Assembly: GCA_964390565.1 (NCBI GenBank)
Contig: CAYMII010000001.1
Coordinates: 1-64,000 of the forward strand
Reading direction: 5' to 3'
From: UBA8529 sp964390565
GTDB taxonomy: Bacteria; Bacteroidota; Bacteroidia; Bacteroidales; Tenuifilaceae
Length of the DNA stretch: 64,000 bases
In this document: positions 52,713-62,262 of the stretch, in pieces
Layout of the letters: each line of letters starts with the position of its first letter
How positions within the stretch are numbered: position 1 is the first letter of the stretch
Translations under genes and position numbers: made by a program
Notes under the pieces: model-generated
The model's input: only the letters and a program-made list of their open reading frames with translations
What the model was told of the DNA's origin: nothing
Database searches by the model: none

Positions 52713-53759
52713 ATGCTAGGTTTTTATATCGTTTTACCATTTCTGCTTTTTGCGCTGTACCGATTATTTGTGGTGCTTTATAACTATTTTAAGCGACCAT
52801 TCTTACCTGCTGGGATACCAACACAGGGTACGTTCATATCGATTCTAATATATGCTCAGAATGCCGAAAAAGGCATTGGGAACTTACTACTTGGTTTGAG
52901 TAAACAGACTCATACTGATTTTGAGGTTTTGATTTTTAACGACCAATCAACCGATAAAACGGTTGATGTTATTAGCCAATTTGCTGCCGGCGATAAGAGG
53001 TTCCGATTGTTCAATGGGAACGATATAAATAACGGGTGGAATCGTAAGTGCTATGCTTTTGAGAAACTGTCGCAAATCGCTAGAGGTCAATATATTGTAT
53101 TCATCGACTCAGGTCTAATTGTTGATGTTCAGCTGATTGCGAATGCTATCGCGAATATGCAGCACAAAAGCCTTTCGCTGCTGACCATTTACCCAAAACC
53201 TTATGCAGAGGGATTTTGGAATAGATTACAAATCTCAACCATAAACTGGGTGTGGTTTTCACAAACATCAATTGCAAAATATCTGACCCAGCAGGGCGGG
53301 GAAGGGGTTATTACACAAAATCCAATGATTGTTGCTGATGCAGCATCATACAAAGCCAATAAATGGTATGAAAAATTTAAAGATGCCGTAAATCCTGAGG
53401 TAGAGATATCAAAACAGAAAAGCGGTGAGATTCTTCTTGGCGATGATAGTTTGACTTTTGATGTTAGTGAAGCATATTCTAGCACTTCTCAATACCTTGA
53501 GCACTTTATCGAGAAGTCATTTAAGAATAGGAACACCTTAATAGCATATTCTGTTGCCGTTGGTTTAGGGCTAATTTTAGCCATATTACTATTGCCATTC
53601 CCTCTGGTATTCCTATATCTTATAGCATTAATTTACTCACAAATGCTAGTTGCAACGCTAATTCAGCAATCGATAATTCTAAACCTGTTAACTATGCCTA
53701 TCCAGTACTTTGTGTTGATAAAAGGCTTGTTTACAGCAATAAAAAAGAGTGATAAGTAA
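52713..53759 (+). CDS. Family 2 glycosyltransferase, membrane-anchored
   Basis: 348 residues. An N-terminal TM helix (about 3-24) precedes a GT-A domain starting FISILIYAQNAEKGIGNLL, with FNDQSTDKTVDVI in place of the usual DDgStD and FIDSGLIVD at the usual DxD position. Two or three C-terminal TM helices follow (about 280-335). The Asp of DxD is partly changed (IDSG), so metal binding may differ or the enzyme may be diverged. Acceptor and donor are unknown. Confidence 0.82.
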   Translation: MLGFYIVLPFLLFALYRLFVVLYNYFKRPFLPAGIPTQGTFISILIYAQNAEKGIGNLLLGLSKQTHTDFEVLIFNDQSTDKTVDVISQFAAGDKRFRLFNGNDINNGWNRKCYAFEKLSQIARGQYIVFIDSGLIVDVQLIANAIANMQHKSLSLLTIYPKPYAEGFWNRLQISTINWVWFSQTSIAKYLTQQGGEGVITQNPMIVADAASYKANKWYEKFKDAVNPEVEISKQKSGEILLGDDSLTFDVSEAYSSTSQYLEHFIEKSFKNRNTLIAYSVAVGLGLILAILLLPFPLVFLYLIALIYSQMLVATLIQQSIILNLLTMPIQYFVLIKGLFTAIKKSDK

Positions 53760-53776
53760 AACTCATCACTCTTTTA
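53741..53776 (+). terminator. Intrinsic terminator overlapping the glycosyltransferase stop
   Basis: Stem AAAAGAGTGAT/ATCACTCTTTT around the stop codon, followed by a short T tract. Confidence 0.8.
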
Positions 53777-53795
53777 TTTCTAGTTAAGATTTCGA

Positions 53796-53820
53796 ACTCA
53801 CCTCTCACCTCTCACCTCTC
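53796..53820. repeat. Heptamer repeat TCTCACC, short array
   Basis: Three to four units of the heptamer found at 48264-48377 lie here, against the stop codon of the HMA gene. Confidence 0.7.
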
Positions 53821-54152
53821 TACTTAGTTTCCTTCTTTTTCTCTTCTGCTTTTAAAACTTTCACCTCGTAGCCAAGCTTTTTAACCGCTTCCGCTAGTTT
53901 CTCATCGTTATTTTTTGAAGCATCGTACTTAATAGTTACTGTTTTCTCTTCGAGGTTTGTGGTAACCGATTTAACTCCTTTTTCAAAGGCAATCTCACGC
54001 TCAACCTTCTTTTGACATGATTTACAATGAAGTGTTGCCGAAATGCAAACCTCTTTTGTTTCGTCTTTCTTTTGAGCCGATGCGCTTTGTGGCATTCCAA
54101 TTAGTAATGCACAAGCTATAATAGCTGATGATAAAATACTTATTGCTTTCAT
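53820..54152 (-). CDS. Exported heavy-metal-associated (HMA) domain protein
   Basis: 110 residues. A signal peptide (about 1-26, ACALLIGMPQSASA) precedes one HMA domain with the metal-binding LHCKSCQKKVE (CxxC) and the KGVKSVTTNLEEKTVTIKYD strand pair. A Lys/Glu-rich tail follows. A periplasmic soft-metal carrier role (for example Cu+) is inferred. It is the last gene of the minus-strand metal cluster. Confidence 0.9.
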   Translation of the reverse strand: MKAISILSSAIIACALLIGMPQSASAQKKDETKEVCISATLHCKSCQKKVEREIAFEKGVKSVTTNLEEKTVTIKYDASKNNDEKLAEAVKKLGYEVKVLKAEEKKKETK

Positions 54153-54169
54153 TTTCTTGTTTTTTAGTT

Positions 54170-54391
54170 TTACGATTGTGATTCAACAGGATAACCGATA
54201 GTACCCAGTTTATGAGCAATATCTTTTGCGCTAAGCACCTCGGAGTTGTAGTTTACAATCACTTCCGATTTGGTAATATCGATGTAAATTTCCGATATTC
54301 CCTCGGTGCTGCTTAGCTCATTCTTAATGATATTTGCACATCCTGAGCATTTCATGTTTGCTACAATAAACCTATTTGTATTCATATTCAT
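54170..54391 (-). CDS. Small HMA-domain metallochaperone-like protein
   Basis: 73 residues, no signal peptide, so cytoplasmic. The HMA motif MKCSGCANIIKNEL and the ISEIYIDITKSEVIVNY strand pair are complete. It resembles CopZ-like chaperones in size. It follows the TonB receptor by 4 bases. Confidence 0.9.
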   Translation of the reverse strand: MNMNTNRFIVANMKCSGCANIIKNELSSTEGISEIYIDITKSEVIVNYNSEVLSAKDIAHKLGTIGYPVESQS

Positions 54392-54395
54392 TTAA

Positions 54396-56606
54396 TTATT
54401 TAAAAATTGTCATTCTAATTCCTGCATAAATTCTTCTTCCGGATAAAGGTCCCCAAACCATTGATGCATCAAAGTATGGGCTGTATGGGTCTTCAGGCGA
54501 AATTATTGGATTTTTCTGCATAAAACCAGTTAGGTTTTCGCCTCCAATATAAACCTCAAATTTACGGAAATACTTAGTTATTTGAGCATTCATAATTGCG
54601 TAAGGCGCAAATGACGATTCATGTTGCAAATCAGCAGGATAACCGCTCATATCGGGCATGTTGCCTCCTCCATTAAACTGTACAGAGTAGTCGAATTGCC
54701 ACTTTTTGAGTGGTGTTTTGTAACCTAATGATATTAAGCCTTTGTATTTGCTTAGCAATGGCTTTTGCTCAAGTTTGCCGTTAATTGTGGTTTTTACATC
54801 GTTTAGTCGCCAAGCAGCCGTTACATCAAACCTTTCGAATGGTTGATAGCTAACCTCTACCTGAAAGCTATTTGAGTAGGATTTGCCTTTAAGGTTGTAG
54901 AAGTATATAGAGTTTACATCCTTATTCATATCAACAACAATCTGATTATTGAAATCTGTACGATAGTAATCAGTGCTAATTGTCAATTCCCTTCCATTAA
55001 GCTTATATCGCTGGGTGATGTTTAAACCAGTATTTAACGCTTCCTCCATCTTTGGAGTCTCGCTAATTATAATGTTTCGTGAACTTGCAAGGAGATAGCT
55101 GTTTTCGCTGATGATATTAGCCGATCTAAACCCTTTACCGATGCTTCCTCTTAGCGTTAATTGTTCAAAAGGTTGATACCTGATGTGTGAACGTGGTGTA
55201 ATGAAACCTTTATACTTATTATGATAATCGTATCGAATACCACTCATAAATGTAAACTTTTCGAGAAACTTATAGGTATATTCGAGGTAGCTGCCAGGAA
55301 CAATTTCTCTTCTATCGAGATTTATGGCATTTAACTTTTCGTTATAATCATCATAATTTAAGCTTAACCCAGTTTTAATGCTATGGTTTGTTGTTCCTAT
55401 ATATGTTATGAATATAAAGTTTGAATTATAGCTTAGCTGATTTGCATTATAACTCTTTAAGCCAAATTGTGATTTTTGATCGTGGTGAGATACTGAATTG
55501 ATAAATCCAATACTCGTTTCAGCTCTATCAAAAATATAGCCCATTTTACTAAATGTTTCGAGTCTCGATATGTTTACATCAATTCCAAATGGATTGCTTG
55601 TTGATATTACATCTCCAGCATTGTACTTAACATTACCTGCAACGCGCTCCTCGTTTAAATACTTTATACCATATTGCGATTCAAACTTATCTCCGTGATA
55701 ATTCCAGCGGTTAAATATATTATACTGCCTTACAAGCGGATGATCAAGGAATGAATCCATATTATGATCTGTTCTATTCTGAGAGTATTCGCCATGTACA
55801 AGCACCATAGATGAAAGCTTATCGGTTACATTAAATCCGTAATTAGCATTCACTTCCGACATGCCTTCATCGTTAGAGTACATGTTTACGAAGAGTTTTT
55901 CCTCACCTATAGGCTTTTTGTACTCGATGTTTATTTGTCCTGTAATGCTTTCGTAACCATTAGCAACCGATGCTGTTCCTTTTGATATCTGAATTGATTC
56001 CATCCACGAACCCGGAACAAAATTCAACCCGAAGGTTGATCCTAAACCTCTTAAAATTGGGATGTTTTCAGCTTGCAGCTGTGTATAAGTGCCTGCTAAA
56101 CCAAGTAATTGTATTTGCTTTGCTCCAGTTACAGCATCGCTATAGGATACGTCAACAGATGCGTTTGTAACAAAACTCTCGGAAAGGTTACAGCATGCAG
56201 CCTTTTGAAGTTCGTTTTTTGTTACAACCTGGGCTTGAAGAGTGCTTAATCGTTGAAAATGTGCTCCTGATGAATAACCTTTTACTGTAAGATCTTCAAG
56301 GTATGCTTCTTGCACTAATGAGTGTTCAATAAAATCCTGATCATTCTCAATATGCAAAGTATCGCTCTTGAATCCAACAAAGCTGATAACAAGCATATGG
56401 CTGTTTTCGCGTTTTAGCTTAAACTCACCTTTCGAGTCAGTTGTTGTTCCAATGTTAATACCAGCCCAATAAATATTTGCTCCAGCAATAGGCGTTATTT
56501 CGCCTTTCTCATTCTTTTCCATAATTCTTCCCTTCAAATCTTGGGCATTAATTGAGGCGGTTAAAAAGATGAGATATATACCAATGATATATCTAAATAG
56601 TTTCAT
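54396..56606 (-). CDS. TonB-dependent receptor of the metal-cluster type
   Basis: 736 residues. A signal peptide (about 1-21) precedes a carboxypeptidase-like N-terminal repeat (DLKGRIMEKNEKGEI..., about 23-105). The plug includes ELQKAACCNLSESF and VDVSYSDAVTGAKQIQLLGLAGTYTQL; a 22-strand barrel ends ...IYAGIRMTIFK. The Cys-Cys plug signature and association with HMA and HYC_CC_PP genes define a Bacteroidota receptor group thought to import metal complexes; the metal is not evident. It is co-directional with both HMA genes. Confidence 0.92.
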   Translation of the reverse strand: MKLFRYIIGIYLIFLTASINAQDLKGRIMEKNEKGEITPIAGANIYWAGINIGTTTDSKGEFKLKRENSHMLVISFVGFKSDTLHIENDQDFIEHSLVQEAYLEDLTVKGYSSGAHFQRLSTLQAQVVTKNELQKAACCNLSESFVTNASVDVSYSDAVTGAKQIQLLGLAGTYTQLQAENIPILRGLGSTFGLNFVPGSWMESIQISKGTASVANGYESITGQINIEYKKPIGEEKLFVNMYSNDEGMSEVNANYGFNVTDKLSSMVLVHGEYSQNRTDHNMDSFLDHPLVRQYNIFNRWNYHGDKFESQYGIKYLNEERVAGNVKYNAGDVISTSNPFGIDVNISRLETFSKMGYIFDRAETSIGFINSVSHHDQKSQFGLKSYNANQLSYNSNFIFITYIGTTNHSIKTGLSLNYDDYNEKLNAINLDRREIVPGSYLEYTYKFLEKFTFMSGIRYDYHNKYKGFITPRSHIRYQPFEQLTLRGSIGKGFRSANIISENSYLLASSRNIIISETPKMEEALNTGLNITQRYKLNGRELTISTDYYRTDFNNQIVVDMNKDVNSIYFYNLKGKSYSNSFQVEVSYQPFERFDVTAAWRLNDVKTTINGKLEQKPLLSKYKGLISLGYKTPLKKWQFDYSVQFNGGGNMPDMSGYPADLQHESSFAPYAIMNAQITKYFRKFEVYIGGENLTGFMQKNPIISPEDPYSPYFDASMVWGPLSGRRIYAGIRMTIFK

Positions 56607-56701
56607 AGCAATTAGTTATGATTAATTAATAACTTCTAATAGCCTGTTAGGCTAAAAGTTGATAGTTAAAATTCAACCTTTGAATTTTAAACTCAAAAGC
56701 G

Positions 56702-57172
56702 CTATGAAATGAAATCAGGAGTTTTACTCTGATGAAGCAGGTTGATAAGAGCTCGACCTGCCGGTTTTATAGGCGGTGAATTTGTGGGGAGATAAAGATT
56801 ATTTTTCTCTGTTACGCCTTGACCTAATCCAGCAGCTTCGTTTTTGTTATTAAAATGATGTATTGCAAGAAAATCGTTATCTGAAATTAAAACTGGAGTG
56901 TTAGAAACTGTAAACTGCTCATCAACCTTTATCGTAAAATGTTCAGTTTTGCAACCACAATCGCTATCTGAATCAATAACAATATCGAGGTTGATAGTCT
57001 CACAACAAGTATGGACTTGTGCTTCATGACATTTATGCTCAACAAAAAGGGTTGCTATTACTCTACCTTCACAGGCACAATTATGAACAAAAATGCTAAG
57101 CCCAGTTGATGCTGCTATAAAAGGAATAAGCAGAACCACTGCAACAATTTTATATGTTAAACGCTTTAGCAT
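56702..57172 (-). CDS. HYC_CC_PP family protein
   Basis: 156 residues. A hydrophobic N-terminus (about 10-30) is followed by the family's cysteine landmarks: VHNCACEG, EHKCHEAQVHTCCETI, CGCKTEHF, and the late PPIKPAGRALINLLHQSK segment. The name describes exactly these H-C, CC and PP signatures. Members accompany metal-type TonB receptors; the molecular role is unknown. It has a good promoter. Confidence 0.85.
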   Translation of the reverse strand: MLKRLTYKIVAVVLLIPFIAASTGLSIFVHNCACEGRVIATLFVEHKCHEAQVHTCCETINLDIVIDSDSDCGCKTEHFTIKVDEQFTVSNTPVLISDNDFLAIHHFNNKNEAAGLGQGVTEKNNLYLPTNSPPIKPAGRALINLLHQSKTPDFIS

Positions 57173-57202
57173 CTTAATATAATTCGAAGTCTATTACGCT
57201 TG

Positions 57203-57233
57203 CAAAGCTATAAGGTTACGATTCATTTAACAA
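57203..57233 (-). promoter_or_regulatory. Promoter of the metal cluster
   Basis: On the minus strand, TTG (57233-57231), a 20-base spacer and TAGCTTTG (57210-57203) match the consensus; the start codon is 31 bases on. Confidence 0.7.
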
Positions 57234-57314
57234 GAAAGTGGCGTTATAGTTTTGTTAAATAATCGAGGATTCATTTTTTTTACTTACTTTCGGTTAATTA
57301 ATATCTGTGGTGGT

Positions 57315-59225
57315 ATGGGATTGGTTAAGCGAATAGGATTAGTTGCATGCATATTATTATCCGTTCAGAGTTTCTCACAAACGAACGATATTTTTATCCC
57401 CATTAACGTTCAAAAGGCTATTGCCAAGAAAACAAGATCAAATGATGGAAAGCCCGGAATGCTTTACTGGCAGAACCGTGCAGACTATAAGATTGATGTA
57501 AATTTAGATCCTAAAACACTTCTAATCTCAGGTTCTGAAGTTATAACGTACACAAATAACAGCCCCGATACCTTAAAGCATCTAATTTTTCATCTTTTTC
57601 CAAATATGTTTAAAAAGGGAAATATGCGTGATGCTGACATTGAACCCGCTGATGAATCGGAGGGTGTTTTCATTGATAAAATCTCGATAAATGGTTTTGA
57701 ACTGACTGAGCAGGAAATGGCCGAATTACTTTATACAGAGCATACTTTGCTTCGTTTAAAGCTGAAGAAAAAACTATTGCCCGATAAGCAAATTTCAATT
57801 CAAATCAGTTGGCATTATACGCTAAATAGGAATTCACACATAAGAACTGGAGCTGTTGATTCAACAAGTTTCTTTGTTGCCTACTTTTTCCCTCGCATTG
57901 CCGTTTACGACGACATTGATGGCTGGAATTACTACAAGTATACTAACGGGCAGGAGTTTTATAATGATTTTGGCAATTTTGATGTTTCTATAACAATGCC
58001 TAATAACTATGTTGTATGGGCAACAGGAATACTTTCAAACCCCGATGAGGTTTTGGCTGATAAATACCTAGCTAGGTACAAGGCGGCCACCCAATCAAAT
58101 GTTGTAATGAAAATTATTGATATCAACGATCTCGAAAACCCAGAATTTACAAGATCGAAGGAAAATAGTACTTGGCGATTTAAGGCTGAGAATGTATCTG
58201 ATTTTGCATTTGGAACAAGTAATCACTATCTATGGGATGCCACAAGCGTTATAGTTGATAAGAAAACGGGAAGAAAAACAATGCTCGATGTTGCTTACAA
58301 TAAGGATTCAAAGGATTTTTATAAGGTCGTAAATTATGGTCGCCAAGCCATTGAATTAATGAGTTTTAACTTTCCTGCAGTTCCATTTCCTTTCCCAAAA
58401 ATTACAATTTTTAATGGTTTAAGCGAGATGGAGTACCCAATGATTGTTAATAATCGTTCATACGAAGATGTGCACAGCACCATTGACTTAACAGCACATG
58501 AAATATTTCACTCCTATTTCCCATTTTACTGCGGTTTTAATGAGGTAAAACATGCTTGGATGGATGAAGGGCTTACAACTTTCTCTACTTATTATTATGT
58601 TTCGGAGATGGACCCCAATTTCGCCAAGTTATGCTTTGTAGAGGAGTATCAACCCGATATGGGCTCAATGTTAGATTTGCCTCTATTTACAAATTCAAAT
58701 ACGCTCCGAAATCCTGTGTACGAGTACTTATCATACCCGAAATCAGCATTATTCTTCCTTAACCTAAAAGATTTGATTGGCGATGAGCTATTTAAAAAGG
58801 CTTTACATGAGTTTATGACTCAATGGAAAGGTAAGCACCCTTTGCCAATGGATTTTTTAAATACAATTACAAATGTTTCGGGTAAAGATATCCATTGGTT
58901 CATTAAACCTTGGGTTTATGAATTTGGGTATGTCGATTTAAGCATTAAAGAAATTGTTGAAAAGAATGATAAATACGCCATAAACATTGAGCGTATTGGA
59001 CGTTATCCGTCTATGATTGATCTAAAGATTATTTATCAAGATGGAACAACTGAAAAAGTTCATTACTCCCCAGAAGTATGGAAAAACGATGCATCTAGTT
59101 TTATTATCGAAAAGACTCTATTTAGAAAAATACAAAAGGTCGAACTGCTCGATGAGCATGGAGTAGATGTAAATCCATCCAATAACTCCTATATTGTTAA
59201 TGGCTGGAGGTTGAATAATAGGTAG
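57315..59225 (+). CDS. M1 family metallopeptidase
   Basis: About 636 residues from ATG 57315, which gives a signal peptide (GLVACILLSVQSFSQ); the longer frame from 57252 is not used. The zinc site is HEIFH (395-399) with the third ligand E418 in DEGLTTF, exactly 18 residues later, as in M1 aminopeptidases. The N-terminal beta-domain is typical, but the GxMEN exopeptidase motif appears only as GLSEMEYPM. Likely a periplasmic or surface aminopeptidase. Confidence 0.92.
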   Translation: MGLVKRIGLVACILLSVQSFSQTNDIFIPINVQKAIAKKTRSNDGKPGMLYWQNRADYKIDVNLDPKTLLISGSEVITYTNNSPDTLKHLIFHLFPNMFKKGNMRDADIEPADESEGVFIDKISINGFELTEQEMAELLYTEHTLLRLKLKKKLLPDKQISIQISWHYTLNRNSHIRTGAVDSTSFFVAYFFPRIAVYDDIDGWNYYKYTNGQEFYNDFGNFDVSITMPNNYVVWATGILSNPDEVLADKYLARYKAATQSNVVMKIIDINDLENPEFTRSKENSTWRFKAENVSDFAFGTSNHYLWDATSVIVDKKTGRKTMLDVAYNKDSKDFYKVVNYGRQAIELMSFNFPAVPFPFPKITIFNGLSEMEYPMIVNNRSYEDVHSTIDLTAHEIFHSYFPFYCGFNEVKHAWMDEGLTTFSTYYYVSEMDPNFAKLCFVEEYQPDMGSMLDLPLFTNSNTLRNPVYEYLSYPKSALFFLNLKDLIGDELFKKALHEFMTQWKGKHPLPMDFLNTITNVSGKDIHWFIKPWVYEFGYVDLSIKEIVEKNDKYAINIERIGRYPSMIDLKIIYQDGTTEKVHYSPEVWKNDASSFIIEKTLFRKIQKVELLDEHGVDVNPSNNSYIVNGWRLNNR

Positions 59226-59230
59226 ATGCG

Positions 59231-59247
59231 TCTCATCTCTCACCTCT
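59231..59247. repeat. Heptamer repeat TCTCATCTCTCACC
   Basis: Two and a half heptamer units of the 48264-48377 type in the 38-base gap between two converging genes. Confidence 0.65.
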
Positions 59248-59263
59248 TATAACTCATAACAAT

Positions 59264-60373
59264 CTACCTAACAATCATCATCTTCCTAACCTTATGCAAT
59301 TTTGGTGTATCGAGCACTAAGAAATAAATTCCTTGATGAGCATTTTCTGGGTACCAATCAACACTGTAGTTACCGGCAGTTTTAAACCCATGGATTAGAG
59401 TAGCAACTGTATTTCCAAGCATATCATTTACCCTTATCGTAACATCAGAGTTTTCAGGGAGATTATACTTAATCGTTGTTTTTTCTTTAAATGGATTTGG
59501 AGAGTTTGGCTCAAGAATCTCAGTGAATTGAAGGTTTGGGTTTTCAATATCGGTGCTTGTAAGCGATGGTTTCCCCGCTGTAACCCAAGCGGTATAAATC
59601 AGCTCTGCCAATGCATGAGATGCATTTTTGAAAAGCATAACCGTATATTTGCTCGACTTACTCCACATTGCATCATAATATATTGATGAAGAAGTGCTTC
59701 CTCCGCTAATGCTTTTTGCATAATTATCAGCAATTATAATTGAATCAGCATATTTGTTATTCTCGTAGATGTAATTAAATATATACTGGTTAACATTTGG
59801 AATTACATTAATACTTGAGCCTGAATATATAATACTTGAATTCTTTGCATTTATCATTGATGTTTCAAATCGAGAATGGATACCATCATTGCCAGTGTAT
59901 TGTCCATCATAGTTTTTAGTAATGTGCAGGGGCATATGCCCATCGGCAACGTAATGCCCTAGATTTGCTGCAAACTGCTTGGCTTTATCAAATTCTCGTG
60001 CTACAAAACAGTTAACAAGATAGTTGTAAGTTTCTTCTGTAACCCAAGGAAGAGCTCCACCTTGATTGCTGTTGATAAAGGTTGTCCCGTATTTATTGCA
60101 AGCTAAAGAGTAGTTTTGTTCAATTTTCCCATCCTGATTAAATCCGGGATAGTTATCAATATCAATATAGTGTCTCGTTTTAGATTCTCCGTTAAAGTCA
60201 GGATCCGAGGCGTGATCTTTAATGAATGTAATCCACGAGTTAAACTCGCTCATCTCGGAGTTAAACGAAAGCCCTGCGTATTCGCTAATCTTTTTATGAC
60301 CTGTTCCTCCCCAGCTAACTAGTAGCAAGGTGAGGAGTAATGCGGAAAAGGGTATAAATATCTTCTTTATCAC
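59264..60373 (-). CDS. S1/P1-type nuclease with T9SS sorting domain
   Basis: 369 residues. A signal peptide ends near VSWGGTGHKKI; in S1/P1 nucleases the mature Trp1 and early His are zinc ligands, and WGGTGHK fits that pattern. Further ligands are HYIDIDNYP, NLGHYVADGHMPLH and an Asn/Asp pair in GIHSRFE (about 175). A C-terminal T9SS sorting domain (NSPNPFKEKT ... GIYFLVLDT, about 290-369) indicates outer-surface export. It probably degrades single-stranded DNA or RNA outside the cell to recover nucleotides and phosphate. Confidence 0.88.
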   Translation of the reverse strand: MIKKIFIPFSALLLTLLLVSWGGTGHKKISEYAGLSFNSEMSEFNSWITFIKDHASDPDFNGESKTRHYIDIDNYPGFNQDGKIEQNYSLACNKYGTTFINSNQGGALPWVTEETYNYLVNCFVAREFDKAKQFAANLGHYVADGHMPLHITKNYDGQYTGNDGIHSRFETSMINAKNSSIIYSGSSINVIPNVNQYIFNYIYENNKYADSIIIADNYAKSISGGSTSSSIYYDAMWSKSSKYTVMLFKNASHALAELIYTAWVTAGKPSLTSTDIENPNLQFTEILEPNSPNPFKEKTTIKYNLPENSDVTIRVNDMLGNTVATLIHGFKTAGNYSVDWYPENAHQGIYFLVLDTPKLHKVRKMMIVR

Positions 60374-60517
60374 GTTATTATAAATTACAGTGTAAAACTA
60401 AACATTCTCAAAATCATTAAACGATATAAACAGTCATAGGTTTAATCTCAGCAAGAAACTTGGTAAAAAAGCATAAAAAATGGGCAGTAAACAGAATTTT
60501 TCAAGGGTATGAAATGA

Positions 60518-60547
60518 AACAGGAGCGAATATAAGCTCGCTCCTGTT
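60518..60547 (-). terminator. Hairpin after the NapH-like gene
   Basis: An 11-bp perfect stem AACAGGAGCGA/TCGCTCCTGTT about 20 bases past the stop of the ferredoxin gene; the U tract is short, so termination may be weak. Confidence 0.6.
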
Positions 60548-60566
60548 CAAGGCATAACTTGCTAAT

Positions 60567-62159
60567 CTATTTTAATCTTAGAATTACTTCTTTTCCACTC
60601 GTTAGATTGGGCGCTTTTGCTATGCTTACAACTTCATAGTTTAAGTCAAACATTTGAGTTGTTTTATCGGAAAGTACTTTTTCAACCTGCTTTTGTTCAA
60701 CAATACTTTTGATTAATTCTTGAGTAATTGTTATATCATTTGCGGTGTAGATAGTAACTTTTACAGGGCAATCAAATTCGGTTGTAAATCCATAGATTAA
60801 CTTATTTTGTTTTAGAAGTAAGGTTAGGTAGTTTGTATCGTAAGGGTCGAAGAAATTATCAACCTTTAGGTTGAAAACCTGAACGCTATCAGTTTCATCT
60901 ATCGATTTTTGGATTAATACCTTTACTGGTACAAAAATAGTTTTTTGAACGCTCAAGGTGTCAATAATAGTTGGATCGAACCAAACTTTTACGGTTTTTG
61001 TGCCAACATATGTTGATACTCCAGTAACCCCTTTAACTTTTCTCATCTTGTTCGAAAAGCTCTTCGAGCTGCCAAAGCACTTGATATTTTTTAAACCCGA
61101 TTGTTGATAAACACTCATATGATCCTTTTTGCTTGCATCGCCCCAATATTCAGCAATGGTTGGAACTTCAAACGTTTTTCCAACTATAATTCCAATAATA
61201 ATTAGAATAGCAAGTATTAATGCGGTTAACCAATTTCTTCCTTTTCGGTTAATGGCTAAAGTATCTTTCTCGGGACAAACCTGAATGCAGTCGCCACACA
61301 TATTGCAATCAACGTGCTTAACTGTTTCTTGCGAAGCTACATCAATAGCTTGGGGACAGGCTTTGTTGCATAATTTGCAGCTAGTACAAGTTTCAGTGTT
61401 TCTGGTAATCTTAAGAAATGGGAAAACTTTGTTTTTTAGACTAAGTAGTTCAAGAATGTATGCCGAGATGCAGAGGATTGAAAGCAGCCAAACAAAGCTA
61501 ATTTTAACACCAAACCAAAGCAGTAAAACATAAATTGAGGTTAGGGATACAAAAAGAATAAAGAATCTGAATACATTCGATAATGCGCCTAGGGGACAAA
61601 TATATTTACACCAAAAAAGTCTGATATAGAATGAACCTAGAATTACTAGTACTAGTGATGAAATAGCCATTATTATTGAAACATCCGAGTCGAAACCTGT
61701 AACAGCAGCGTAGTATGGGTCGAATTTTTTACAGAACAGTTCACTTGATGTTACAGTGAAATAAACGGTAATAAAGAGCAATACATATTTTAGCGAACGT
61801 AATACTTTATCGGCTATGCCTAAAATAGTATAGCGTATTTTTAGCTTTTCGCCTAGCTTACCAATCCATTCCGAAACTGTTCCAATAGGGCAGATGAATG
61901 AACAGAAAAGTTTACTTACAAGAACAATTACAGCAATTAGAATAACACCCATAACGATTTGTGCGCTGGTCATTGAGCAGGCCAGAGAGTTGTTAACAAA
62001 GTAGCTCGATAGAGCTTGAACTCCACCAAATGGGCAGTATGCTTCGAAATCGGGGTAGTAGCTCTTATCAGCATAAAATCTTATACCCATGAATACTAAA
62101 AAACCGATTACTGCTAGTTGAAAAATCAACCTAAAAGGATTTGTTTTAAACTTTTGCAT
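60567..62159 (-). CDS. NapH-like membrane ferredoxin with HMA-like C-terminus
   Basis: About 530 residues from ATG 62159 (ATG 62180 or 62192 possible). About five TM helices (about 8-240) hold the NapH/NosR-type CPFGG and CPIGT/CPLGA motifs. Two 4Fe-4S clusters follow (CTSCKLCNKACP, CNMCGDCIQVCP, about 260-300), and after another helix a C-terminal region with NIKCFGSSKSFSNKMRKVKG and TKTVKVWFDP that reads like an HMA fold lacking the second Cys. NapH homologues pass electrons across the membrane; the HMA-like tail suggests a metal-linked redox role, which is inferred. It follows the Cys-rich protein gene. Confidence 0.85.
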   Translation of the reverse strand: MQKFKTNPFRLIFQLAVIGFLVFMGIRFYADKSYYPDFEAYCPFGGVQALSSYFVNNSLACSMTSAQIVMGVILIAVIVLVSKLFCSFICPIGTVSEWIGKLGEKLKIRYTILGIADKVLRSLKYVLLFITVYFTVTSSELFCKKFDPYYAAVTGFDSDVSIIMAISSLVLVILGSFYIRLFWCKYICPLGALSNVFRFFILFVSLTSIYVLLLWFGVKISFVWLLSILCISAYILELLSLKNKVFPFLKITRNTETCTSCKLCNKACPQAIDVASQETVKHVDCNMCGDCIQVCPEKDTLAINRKGRNWLTALILAILIIIGIIVGKTFEVPTIAEYWGDASKKDHMSVYQQSGLKNIKCFGSSKSFSNKMRKVKGVTGVSTYVGTKTVKVWFDPTIIDTLSVQKTIFVPVKVLIQKSIDETDSVQVFNLKVDNFFDPYDTNYLTLLLKQNKLIYGFTTEFDCPVKVTIYTANDITITQELIKSIVEQKQVEKVLSDKTTQMFDLNYEVVSIAKAPNLTSGKEVILRLK

Positions 62160-62192
62160 TTGAAAAATTATTTGAGACATAAAGTTAAACAA

Positions 62193-62225
62193 AAAATCCC
62201 TAGCAGATGAGCGTCTAGGGATTTT
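62193..62225 (-). terminator. Intrinsic terminator between the Cys-rich and NapH-like genes
   Basis: An 11-bp perfect stem AAAATCCCTAG/CTAGGGATTTT, with a U-rich end on the minus strand. It lies directly before the longest NapH-like start codon, so read-through could set the ratio of the two products. Confidence 0.8.
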
Positions 62226-62262
62226 AAGGTTTTTAAACCTAAATAAACCAAATTAACTAATA

